Assembly: GCA_013813215.1 (NCBI GenBank)
Contig: JACCSC010000085.1
Coordinates: 1 to 5,887 of the forward strand
Source of the DNA: Geodermatophilaceae bacterium
GTDB lineage: Bacteria; Actinomycetota; Actinomycetes; Mycobacteriales; Geodermatophilaceae
DNA length: 5,887 bases
Direction: 5' to 3'
Both the position numbers and the translations under genes were made by a program. Positions 1 through 5,887 of the stretch are shown piece after piece. The notes beneath the pieces were generated by a model. It searched no databases and was not told the origin of the DNA. It saw only the letters and a list, made by a program, of their open reading frames with translations. How positions within the stretch are numbered: position 1 is the stretch's first letter; every line of letters begins with the position of its first letter.

Positions 1-350
1 TCCGGCGGCAGCAGGCTCACCTCGCCGCCGATGAGCTGCGCGTGCGCGCGTGGGCCACGGACCCGCCGGAGCATGTCCATCTGCGCCCGTACGGCGATCA
101 CGGTGTGCCCACCGTCGACCCGGACCCGGTTGGCCTCGCGCGAGTGATAGCAGGGGGTGCAGGCCAGGTTGCACCGGGGGAACACCCCGTGGGTGCCCTC
201 GCAGCCGGGCGCGTGCTGGCCCAGCACCTGCGCGGGCGTCTTCACGTGCTCGGGCAGCTCGGCCCACCGCCGGGCGATCGCCTCGGCGTACTCGGGGTCG
301 ATCGGTCGGGTCCGCCGTTCCAGCCGGACAAGACGCTCGCGAAGTGCCAC
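1..350 (-). CDS. Radical SAM protein, N-terminal 116 residues (runs off left edge)
   Basis: This is a radical SAM enzyme of unassigned subfamily, cut by the window edge. In the visible part, a charged N-terminal helical region (about 1-45) is followed by C60-N-L-A-C64-T-P-C67, the CX3CX2C triad that binds the SAM-cleaving [4Fe-4S] cluster. Next comes Y68-H-S-R-E-A-N, then L106-I-G-G-E-V, which matches the GGE SAM-binding motif after the first helix. An additional cysteine, C50, precedes the triad. The GTG start is well fixed: an in-frame TAG lies 11 codons upstream (381-383), no other start codon falls between, and a strong Shine-Dalgarno sits 6 bases before it. The gene is divergent from the radical SAM fusion gene across an 82-base gap, which suggests shared regulation and perhaps a shared pathway. 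The superfamily call is firm. Substrate and function are not recognised, and the C-terminal part that would reveal auxiliary clusters is outside the window. Confidence 0.88.
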   Translation of the reverse strand, partial: MALRERLVRLERRTRPIDPEYAEAIARRWAELPEHVKTPAQVLGQHAPGCEGTHGVFPRCNLACTPCYHSREANRVRVDGGHTVIAVRAQMDMLRRVRGPRAHAQLIGGEVSLLPP

Positions 351-432
351 CGCGTACCTCCCCGTTCCGGTCCGGCCAGGCTAGCGGGCTCGATACTGTC
401 CCGAGGCAGGTTCGGCGAGGCAACGGGGACCG
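351..432. promoter_or_regulatory. Divergent intergenic region between two radical SAM genes
   Basis: This 82-base gap separates the starts of two oppositely oriented genes, so promoters for both are expected here or within the gene starts. A CTAG at 381-384 supplies the in-frame upstream TAG stop for both flanking genes, which limits N-terminal extension on each side. A GATACT at 392-397 on the plus strand resembles a -10 element, but I see no convincing -35 partner 16-18 bases upstream. No clear operator palindrome is visible. The regulatory role is inferred from layout rather than from a recognised site. Confidence 0.4.
356..363 (-). promoter_or_regulatory. Ribosome binding site of the leftward radical SAM gene
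   Basis: Read on the minus strand this is GGGGAGGT, with the GGAGG core at 357-361 and 6 bases between the core and the GTG codon at 350. It supports the GTG start and explains why this gene is easily missed: it has no ATG start and no stop codon inside the window. Confidence 0.8.
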
Positions 433-2115
433 ATGATGACGCGACTCGCGCTGTGCGGCGGGGTGTACTCCAACCCGTACGCGCTGCGTGCTTTCGTCGA
501 GCAGGCGCGGGCGCGCGGGGCGGACCGGCTGGTCTGCCTCGGCGACTTCGGCGCGTACGGCGCCGAGCCGGAGGCGATCTGGCCGCTGCTGGTGAACAAC
601 GGCATCGAGTGCCTGGCCGGCAACTACGAGGTGGCCATCGGGAGCCGGCAGCCCGACTGCGGCTGCGGGTACGCCGACGACGCGGACAACGCCTACGCCG
701 CGATCGCCTACGACTACACCCTCCGGCACACCAGCGAGCAGTTCGCGGCCTGGATGCGCACCCTGCCCACCGAGCGGCGGGAGATCGTCGACGGGACCGA
801 CGTCCACCTGGTGCACGGCTCGACAATGGCCGTCAACGACTTCTGGTGGGAGTCGCTGCCCATCGAGCAGCACCGGTTACGGGTCGCTGCCTCCCGCGCG
901 GACGTCATCTGCTGCACGCACTCCGGGCTGCCGTGGATCTCCCGATTCGGGAAGACCCTGGTCGTCAACGTCGGCGTACTGGGCCGGCCGGCCAACGATG
1001 GCGGCCGGAACGTCTGGTTCGCCCTGCTCGACCTCGAGCCGGGGGTACCGCCGCGCGCCGAACTCGTGGCCCTGGACTACGACTGGGCCGCGCAGGCCGC
1101 CTCGATCCGGGCCGCCGGGCTGCCCGAGGCGTTCGCGCTGGCGGTCGAGACCGGCTGCTGGACGACCTGCCTCGAGGTCGTCCCACCCCTGGAGCGTTCG
1201 CGCGGGCGCTACCAGCTCTACAAGTCCGCGCTGCCGTCATTCGACGCGGCCGTTGCGGGCTGGCCCGACGTACCGGCGACGGCCGACGACGGACTCCCGG
1301 TCATCCCGCTGTTCGGCTCGGCGCTGTTCCCGCCGCGGCTGTGGGTCTACACGAACTTCCACTGCAACCTGGCCTGCGACTACTGCTCGGTCGCTTCCTC
1401 ACCGCAGGCGCGGCGGCGCGAGATCGACCGGGCCACGTTCGAAGAGTTGGTGGACGACGCCGTCGCCGAAGGCTTCCGCGAGCTGTACGTCACCGGAGGG
1501 GAGCCGTTCCTGCAGCCGGACATCGTCGACAAGCTGCTCTACGCCAGCGCGCGGCTCGACGTGGTCTGCCTGACCAACGGGATGCTCTACCAGGGCTACC
1601 GGCGTACCCAGCTGGAGCGGCTGGCCGGCCGGCCGCGGCTGGTCCTGCAGACGTCGCTCGACGGTGCCGAACCGCGCTCGCACGACCGGCATCGCGGTCG
1701 CGGCTCCTGGCGGCGGGCGCTGGCGGGGCTTGACCTCGCCCGCTCCCTCGGCCTGCCGGTCCGGGTCGGGATGACCGAGACGCCGGACAACGCCGACCAG
1801 GTCGAACCGCTGCGCGACCTGCTGGCCGCGCGTGGTGTCGCCGGGCGCGACTTCGCGGTCCGGCCGTTGGTACGGCGGGGACTCTCCGCGACGGGCATCG
1901 AGATCGGCGCCACGAACACCGTCCCCGAACTCACCGTCACCGCCGACGGCTGGCACTGGCACCCGGCCGCGGCCGACCTGGGCACCTCGCCGGACTTCCT
2001 GCTCGGCGGACCGGACGTCGCGATGGCTGAGGCCAAACGGCGGGTGGTGCAGCGCTTCCTGGAACTGCGCCAGGCCGACGGGTCGCTCCCGGTGGTGCTC
2101 AACTGTGCGGTCTGA
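433..2115 (+). CDS. Fusion: metallophosphoesterase-like domain plus radical SAM domain
   Basis: This 560-residue protein has two domains. Residues 4-260 have the order of a YfcE/MJ0936-like calcineurin phosphoesterase: V11-Y-S-N-P near the N-terminus, G37-D38-F-G-A-Y-G, G63-N-Y-E66, V127-H128-G-S, C161-T-H163-S-G, then V178-N-V-G-V-L-G-R-P-A. The usual Asp-x-His of the first motif is G10-V-Y12, the His of GNHD is Tyr65, and GHxH keeps one His, so catalysis by the standard two-metal site is doubtful. Residues 300-500 form a radical SAM domain, with C311-N-L-A-C315-D-Y-C318 (CX3CX2C) and T354-G-G-E-P358. After the barrel there is P498-E-L-T-V-T-A-D-G-W-H-W-H-P, placed like a SPASM segment but without cysteines; the only late Cys is C558. 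An in-frame TAG at 382-384 leaves ATG 433 or ATG 436 as starts; the weak GGGGA at 425-429 is better spaced for 436. The glycosyltransferase gene overlaps its 3' end. Reaction and substrate are unknown. Confidence 0.9.
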   Translation: MMTRLALCGGVYSNPYALRAFVEQARARGADRLVCLGDFGAYGAEPEAIWPLLVNNGIECLAGNYEVAIGSRQPDCGCGYADDADNAYAAIAYDYTLRHTSEQFAAWMRTLPTERREIVDGTDVHLVHGSTMAVNDFWWESLPIEQHRLRVAASRADVICCTHSGLPWISRFGKTLVVNVGVLGRPANDGGRNVWFALLDLEPGVPPRAELVALDYDWAAQAASIRAAGLPEAFALAVETGCWTTCLEVVPPLERSRGRYQLYKSALPSFDAAVAGWPDVPATADDGLPVIPLFGSALFPPRLWVYTNFHCNLACDYCSVASSPQARRREIDRATFEELVDDAVAEGFRELYVTGGEPFLQPDIVDKLLYASARLDVVCLTNGMLYQGYRRTQLERLAGRPRLVLQTSLDGAEPRSHDRHRGRGSWRRALAGLDLARSLGLPVRVGMTETPDNADQVEPLRDLLAARGVAGRDFAVRPLVRRGLSATGIEIGATNTVPELTVTADGWHWHPAAADLGTSPDFLLGGPDVAMAEAKRRVVQRFLELRQADGSLPVVLNCAV

Positions 2116-2845
2116 GGTCTCCATCGTCGTTCCGGTCCTCGACGAGGCGCCCGGGATCGCGGCCTGCTTGCGCCGGCTGCGCCGGGACTTCCCCGAGTGC
2201 GACCTCGTCGTCGTCGACGGCGGCAGCCGCGACGGCACGGCTGAGCTGGCCGCCGAGCACGCCCGCGTCGTGCCCAGCGCGCCCGGTCGGGGCCGGCAGA
2301 TGAACGCCGGAGCTGCGGCCAGTCACGGCGAGATCCTGTGGTTCGTGCACGCGGACTGCACAATCCCGGCGGCCGCGCTGCCCGCGCTGCTGACGGCGAT
2401 GGCCGACCCCAACGTCGTCGGCGGCGGGCTGACGCTGCGCTTCGACCAGCGCTCGGCCGGCCTGCGGTGGCTGGCTGTCACCTCGAACGCGCGGGCGCGG
2501 CGGCTGGGCTGGGTCTTCGGAGACCAGGCGATGTTCGTCCGCCGGGCGGTCTTCGGCGCCCTCGGCGGCTTCCCCGAGATCCCGCTCATGGAGGACCTCG
2601 AGCTGTCCCGGCAGCTGCGCCGGCGGGGTCGCCTGGTCGTCCTCCCGGTGGCCTGCACCGCCTCGGCCCGGCGGCTGGTCCAGCACGGCCCGTGGCGGAT
2701 GACCGTGCTCATGCAGGTGCTCAAGGCGCAGTACCTGGCCGGCGTCGACCCGGAACGGATCCGCCGCCGCTACGAGGCCGGTACGCGCCGCGGTCGCCGC
2801 TCCGCGATGCTCGCCGGGTCTCAGCCGACCGGTTCGCGCACGTAG
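2105..2845 (+). CDS. GT2 glycosyltransferase, TIGR04283-like (rSAM-associated)
   Basis: This is a 246-residue GT-A-fold glycosyltransferase, probably cytoplasmic or peripherally membrane-associated, as no signal peptide or membrane segment is visible. Motifs in order: S6-I-V-V-P-V-L-D-E14 at the N-terminus; V37-D38-G-G-S-R-D43-G-T, which holds the nucleotide-sugar-binding Asp; G61-R-G-R-Q-M-N-A-G-A; F80-V-H-A-D84 as the DxD-like metal site; G139-D-Q-A-M-F-V-R-R; and G154-G-F-P-E-I-P-L-M-E163-D164 with the likely catalytic acidic pair. The QMNAGA, GDQ and GGFPEIPLMED blocks and the length are typical of the TIGR04283 family, named for radical SAM/selenodomain association and arsenosugar biosynthesis. 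Homology begins within a few residues of the GTG at 2105, so that start fits. The gene overlaps the stop of the radical SAM fusion by 11 bases, implying translational coupling and a joint pathway. Donor and acceptor sugars are unknown. Its 3' end overlaps a convergent gene by 25 bases. Confidence 0.88.
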   Translation: MRSEVSIVVPVLDEAPGIAACLRRLRRDFPECDLVVVDGGSRDGTAELAAEHARVVPSAPGRGRQMNAGAAASHGEILWFVHADCTIPAAALPALLTAMADPNVVGGGLTLRFDQRSAGLRWLAVTSNARARRLGWVFGDQAMFVRRAVFGALGGFPEIPLMEDLELSRQLRRRGRLVVLPVACTASARRLVQHGPWRMTVLMQVLKAQYLAGVDPERIRRRYEAGTRRGRRSAMLAGSQPTGSRT

Positions 2846-3111
2846 CTGCGCGCCACGTCGATCCCGAAGACCTCGGGCTGGCCGACCGGCTCGGGGCCGA
2901 GGGCCCTGGCCAGCACGGGCCCGAGCGTCTCGGCGAAGAACCGGTCAGCGTGCGCCCTGGACTCCCAGAGGGTGACGACCCGGAGCTTGCCGTTGCTCGT
3001 TCCCACGTAGCGCGCCGTCATTCCGTGGGGCTCCGTGTCCACCAACGCGGTGACCTTGTCGAACTGCTCGATGGACGAGAACGGCGGGGTGGCGACGGTG
3101 ATCCACTGCAT
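2821..3111 (-). CDS. Small ABM-like dimeric alpha-beta barrel protein
   Basis: This 96-residue protein resembles small actinobacterial proteins of the dimeric alpha-beta barrel (antibiotic biosynthesis monooxygenase-like) fold. The pattern is a first strand (W3-I-T-V-A), a helix (F11-S-S-I-E-Q-F-D-K-V), strands around G30-M-T-A-R-Y-V-G and L43-R-V-V-T-L-W-E, and a second helix A53-H-A-D-R-F-F-A. The W-E-S-x-A-H-A-D-R-F-F stretch after a strand is the common signature of such domains. No catalytic residues can be assigned, so oxygenase activity should not be assumed; many relatives have no known function. There is no signal peptide. The ATG is supported by a consensus Shine-Dalgarno 5 bases upstream. 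It lies 79 bases downstream of the LAL regulator on the same strand, so it could be cotranscribed or have its own promoter. Its C-terminal codons overlap the convergent glycosyltransferase gene. E-P-V-G occurs twice in the last 25 residues, the second forming a short tail after the last predicted strand. Confidence 0.75.
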   Translation of the reverse strand: MQWITVATPPFSSIEQFDKVTALVDTEPHGMTARYVGTSNGKLRVVTLWESRAHADRFFAETLGPVLARALGPEPVGQPEVFGIDVARSYVREPVG

Positions 3112-3116
3112 GACTT

Positions 3117-3122
3117 CCTCCT
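3117..3122 (-). promoter_or_regulatory. Ribosome binding site of the small ABM-like gene
   Basis: On the minus strand this reads AGGAGG inside AAGGAGGAAGTC, with 5 bases before the ATG at 3111. It is the strongest Shine-Dalgarno in the window and indicates efficient translation independent of the upstream regulator gene. Confidence 0.85.
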
Positions 3123-3190
3123 TCGTCGGGCGACCGGTGTGGCCGCAGGAGGAACGCTAGGCAGCCGGAGCCGTCCGAACATCCGCCGGA

Positions 3191-5887
3191 TCACTCATCT
3201 GCGTACTCATGTTGTGCACGGACGCGCCAGGCGGCGACCTGACTCCGGGTGCTGAATCCCAGCTTGGTGAGGATGTGCTGCACGTGGTTCTGGGCCGTGC
3301 GTTCGGAGATCACCAGCCGCCGGGCGATCTGCCTGTTGGTCAGGCCTTCGGCGACCAGCGTCGCGACTTCGGCCTCGCGCGGGCTCAGGGGCGTCGGCCG
3401 CCGGTCGTCCGGGTCGAATCGCGCGATTAGGGCGCGAGTGCGGTCGGCGTACGCCGCCATCCCCAACGCTGTCCCGAGGCGGTCCGCGTCGCGGGCGATC
3501 ACTTCCGCCCGGTCACGATCCCCGTGGCCGTCCCGGGCGAGGAGCGCGGTCGCGAGGTGGAACCACGCCTCCGCGACGAAGCCGGGTGCGCCGGCCCGGT
3601 GGGCCTGCTCGGCCGCCACCGCCAGGTCGTCGACAGCCTGATCGAGGCGGCCGAGGGCCGCCGCGCCGCGCCCGAGGGTGAGTTCGACCGGTCCCAGGTA
3701 GGCGACGCCGTCACCGATCGCGTGTTCCCCGCGGAACGCCGCGAGCCGGTCGAGCAGTACCTCCAGATCGGCGTACCGCCCGAGGTCGGCGGCGGCCATG
3801 GCGGCGTACACATAGCCAGGAAGCAGGAAGAACGCCGGCAGCGACCACCTGTCGAGCGGACCGGCCTGCTGGTAGGACGCCGCCGCCTCGTCGGGCATCC
3901 CGGCGCACAGGAGCAGGAACGCGCGCGACAGCCGAGCGATCGTCCTGAAGCGCGGCGGCGGATCGAAGGGACGCAGCGCGAACGCCGCCGCATCGTCGCC
4001 GACACCGACGTGGCTGGCCAACGCGGTCTGGAGCCCGAAGTACGCGCCGGCTGCCGGTGCCGGCTCGACCGCACGCATCCGTTCGTACCCTCGGCGACCG
4101 ACGGCGGCCGCCTCGGCGTACCGTCCCTGCGCCTGGGCCACACAGGCCGTGACGCGGTCCAGATGCCAGGCACTGACCGGGCCGCCGACCCGCTCGACGG
4201 CCAGCTGCACCCCGGGCAGATGCTCGGCGGCGACCGCGAGCTCCCCGCGTTCGAGCATGGTGTCGATCCGCCAGAGTTCGCCCCACATGGCGGTCCGGAC
4301 ACTGGTCGTTCGCCGCGCGACGGCGAGCATCTCGGTAGCCAGGAGCAGTCGCTCGCTCCGGCCGGCGGGTCCGGGGCAGGCCTCCTTCCGGGCGTGCAAC
4401 GCATCGACGAGCGCCCGGTCGTCGTGCGACGCGCGGGCGAGGTCGAGCGCCACCGCGCTCAGTGACTCGGTGCGCTCCTGGTCGCCGGCGTAGAACGCGA
4501 GGTGGCTGCGCTGCGCGAACAGTCTCGCGCGCAAGGCCTCGTGGTCGACGTCCCCGAGACCGGCCAGCGCCTGCTCGCACAGCTGCTTCGCGACGGCGTT
4601 GATGCGGGCATCGGGGGCGGCCTCGACCACGAGTGCGGCTTCGCCAAGGAGTTCTGCGCTTCCGGCCGCCTGCGCGGCGTCGGCCGCGGCCACGGCGGCC
4701 TCCGCGCAACCGTGGAGGTCACCGGCGAGGTAGGCCGCCCGGCCGAGTGCGACCTGAGCGCGGCAGCGGTCGACGTCAGTCATCGACGTCGCGTCGAGGG
4801 TGAGCGCGGCCCGGTAGAGCCGCACGCCTTCCTCGTAGGCCAGTCGGCGCACCGCGTCCTCGGCGGCGCGCAGCGTCCATGCGCGGGCCGTTGCCGCCTC
4901 GCCGTACGGCGCGAGCTCGGCCCAGTGGCGGGCGATGTCGGCCAGCTGCTCGGACAGGTCGCCGGTGTGCTGAGTCTCGGTTGCCACTGCGACGGCGCGA
5001 TGCAGGGCGGTTCGTTCGACGGTCGCGAGGGACGCCACGACCGCGTCGCGGGTCAGGGCGTGGACGAACCGGTACTCACCGGCGCCGCCGGCGTGATCGA
5101 GCAGGCCGTACGCGATCGCCTCGTCGATCAGCGGCAGGCACCGGCCGACCGGCTCGTCCAGCGTGGCGGCGACGAGGGCCACCGGGAAGTCACGCCCGAT
5201 GATGGCAGCCGCTTGCACCAGCGCCCGGCAGCCGCCGGAGACTCGGCGCAGCCGCGCGCCGACGACTTCCAGCACCGTGGCCGGTGGGCGAGTCGGGCGC
5301 CACGTGCCGTCGGCCATGGCGCGGGCGACCTCCCGGACGAACAACGGGTTGCCGCCGGTGACGTCGAGGACGGTCCGGGCGTCGGCAGCGGACGTCCCCA
5401 CAGCCGTCGTCGACAGCTGTTGGCGCACCTCGGCCAGGTCGAAGCCACGGAGGTCGAGGCGCACTGCGGCGGGGGAGCGCAGCAGGTCGGGGAGGACCCG
5501 GGTCAGGACGTGCGCGGGTTCGACGTCGCGGAAGGCGGCGAACAGGAGCAGCCGCGTGTCCGCGATCTGTTGTGCGAGATGGCGCAGGACGAGCAGCGAT
5601 GGTTCGTCACCCCAGTGGATGTCGTCGAGGATGACGACCGCGCCGCTCGCGCCGGTGACGCCACGCACCGCCTCGGTCAGGTCCTCGAAGACCCGGAACC
5701 GGTCCGCCGGCGACTCGACGTCACCGGCCAGCACGGACTCGGGATCGACTCCCAGCGAACGCAACACCTGACGCCAGGCCCAGTACGCCGGCGCACCCTC
5801 GCCTTCCACGAAGCGACCCCAGCCGACGGCGGTGCCGCCGGCGAGGGCGAACCCGGCCAGCTCCTGGGCCAGTCGGGTCTTGCCGAT
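3191..5887 (-). CDS. LAL-type LuxR family transcriptional regulator (N-terminus beyond right edge)
   Basis: This is a large ATP-binding regulator of the LuxR/MalT-like (LAL) class. 898 residues are visible, starting inside Walker A with I1-G-K-T-R-L-A, so probably only a few dozen N-terminal residues are missing. The AAA/STAND ATPase part shows Walker B V84-V-I-L-D-D89-I-H-W-G-D, a sensor-like F-R119-D-V-E and T177-G-G-N-P-L-F-V-R-E. Residues about 290-820 are Ala/Leu-rich helical hairpins that look like degenerate TPR repeats, usually the ligand- or partner-sensing section. The C-terminus (834-886, about 3388-3230) is a LuxR helix-turn-helix: L834-S-P-R-E-A-E, then L-T-N-R-Q-I-A-R-R-L and S-E-R-T-A-Q-N-H-V-Q-H-I-L-T-K-L-G. 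The frame is open without a break to the window edge; the GTG at 5809 is inside the ATPase domain and is not the start. Such proteins usually activate transcription, often of secondary-metabolism or sugar-utilisation genes. The effector and targets are not visible; the nearest downstream gene is the small ABM-like one. Confidence 0.93.
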   Translation of the reverse strand: MGKTRLAQELAGFALAGGTAVGWGRFVEGEGAPAYWAWRQVLRSLGVDPESVLAGDVESPADRFRVFEDLTEAVRGVTGASGAVVILDDIHWGDEPSLLVLRHLAQQIADTRLLLFAAFRDVEPAHVLTRVLPDLLRSPAAVRLDLRGFDLAEVRQQLSTTAVGTSAADARTVLDVTGGNPLFVREVARAMADGTWRPTRPPATVLEVVGARLRRVSGGCRALVQAAAIIGRDFPVALVAATLDEPVGRCLPLIDEAIAYGLLDHAGGAGEYRFVHALTRDAVVASLATVERTALHRAVAVATETQHTGDLSEQLADIARHWAELAPYGEAATARAWTLRAAEDAVRRLAYEEGVRLYRAALTLDATSMTDVDRCRAQVALGRAAYLAGDLHGCAEAAVAAADAAQAAGSAELLGEAALVVEAAPDARINAVAKQLCEQALAGLGDVDHEALRARLFAQRSHLAFYAGDQERTESLSAVALDLARASHDDRALVDALHARKEACPGPAGRSERLLLATEMLAVARRTTSVRTAMWGELWRIDTMLERGELAVAAEHLPGVQLAVERVGGPVSAWHLDRVTACVAQAQGRYAEAAAVGRRGYERMRAVEPAPAAGAYFGLQTALASHVGVGDDAAAFALRPFDPPPRFRTIARLSRAFLLLCAGMPDEAAASYQQAGPLDRWSLPAFFLLPGYVYAAMAAADLGRYADLEVLLDRLAAFRGEHAIGDGVAYLGPVELTLGRGAAALGRLDQAVDDLAVAAEQAHRAGAPGFVAEAWFHLATALLARDGHGDRDRAEVIARDADRLGTALGMAAYADRTRALIARFDPDDRRPTPLSPREAEVATLVAEGLTNRQIARRLVISERTAQNHVQHILTKLGFSTRSQVAAWRVRAQHEYADE

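Noticed and set aside
392..397. GATACT as a -10 promoter element for the fusion gene
   Set aside because: No recognisable -35 hexamer lies at a suitable distance, and in such GC-rich DNA a single hexamer is weak evidence. It is mentioned only in the intergenic entry.
42..1733. A 563-codon open frame on the plus strand overlapping both radical SAM genes
   Set aside because: It runs across the divergent intergenic gap, is low-complexity Arg/Ala/Gly/Pro, and matches no family. It is a GC-driven shadow of the real genes.
1832..2104. Upstream extension of the glycosyltransferase to ATG 1832
   Set aside because: The extension lies wholly inside the radical SAM coding frame and is Arg/Pro/Ser-rich without similarity to GT2 proteins. 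The conserved N-terminal strand starts right after the GTG at 2105.
1399..2363. Long minus-strand open frames opposite the fusion gene and the glycosyltransferase
   Set aside because: Their composition is Arg/Pro/Ser-rich with no motifs, while the plus-strand frames carry clear radical SAM and GT2 signatures.
2824..2893. Near-repeat gccgaccgg(t/c)tcg at 2824-2836 and 2881-2893
   Set aside because: Both copies encode E-P-V-G on the minus strand within one small gene. A single pair of 13-base near-matches in GC-rich coding DNA does not support a mobile or regulatory repeat.
3181..3191. ATCCGCCGGAT, a short inverted repeat at the end of the LAL gene, as a terminator
   Set aside because: The stem is only 4 base pairs with a 3-base loop and no T tract follows on the minus strand. 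It is too weak to call.
3499..4709. Additional open frames on both strands inside the LAL regulator gene
   Set aside because: They lie within a continuous coding frame with Walker B and LuxR HTH motifs and show no domain of their own.

Overview
The window comes from a very GC-rich genome. G or C dominates third codon positions, starts include GTG, and long spurious open frames lie opposite the real genes. With a LAL-type LuxR regulator, this fits a high-GC actinomycete, but the genus cannot be fixed from the sequence. Five protein-coding genes fill almost the whole window and two of them run off its ends. I see no RNA gene, mobile element, CRISPR array or large repeat.

Left half (about 1-2845): two different radical SAM enzymes are transcribed divergently from an 82-base gap. 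The leftward one (1-350, minus) is cut by the window edge; it carries a CX3CX2C iron-sulfur motif and a GGE motif. The rightward one (433-2115, plus) is a fusion of an N-terminal calcineurin-type phosphoesterase-like domain and a C-terminal radical SAM domain. The phosphoesterase half has lost several canonical metal ligands and the radical SAM half has no cysteine-rich SPASM/auxiliary-cluster tail. Its last codons overlap the start of a GT2 glycosyltransferase (2105-2845) of the TIGR04283 type, a family known for occurring near radical SAM genes and named for arsenosugar biosynthesis. Together these look like a compact pathway that modifies and glycosylates a small molecule or lipid. The product is unknown, and nothing in the window shows that arsenic is involved. 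This is the part most likely to hold an undescribed system.

Right half (about 2821-5887): two genes are on the minus strand. A large ATP-binding LuxR-family (LAL) regulator enters from the right edge with the last part of its Walker A motif at the boundary, and ends in a LuxR helix-turn-helix. Downstream of it, 79 bases away, is a small protein resembling dimeric alpha-beta barrel (ABM-like) proteins, with a strong ribosome binding site. The small gene and the glycosyltransferase converge and overlap by 25 bases at their 3' ends. The right half has no obvious functional tie to the left half.
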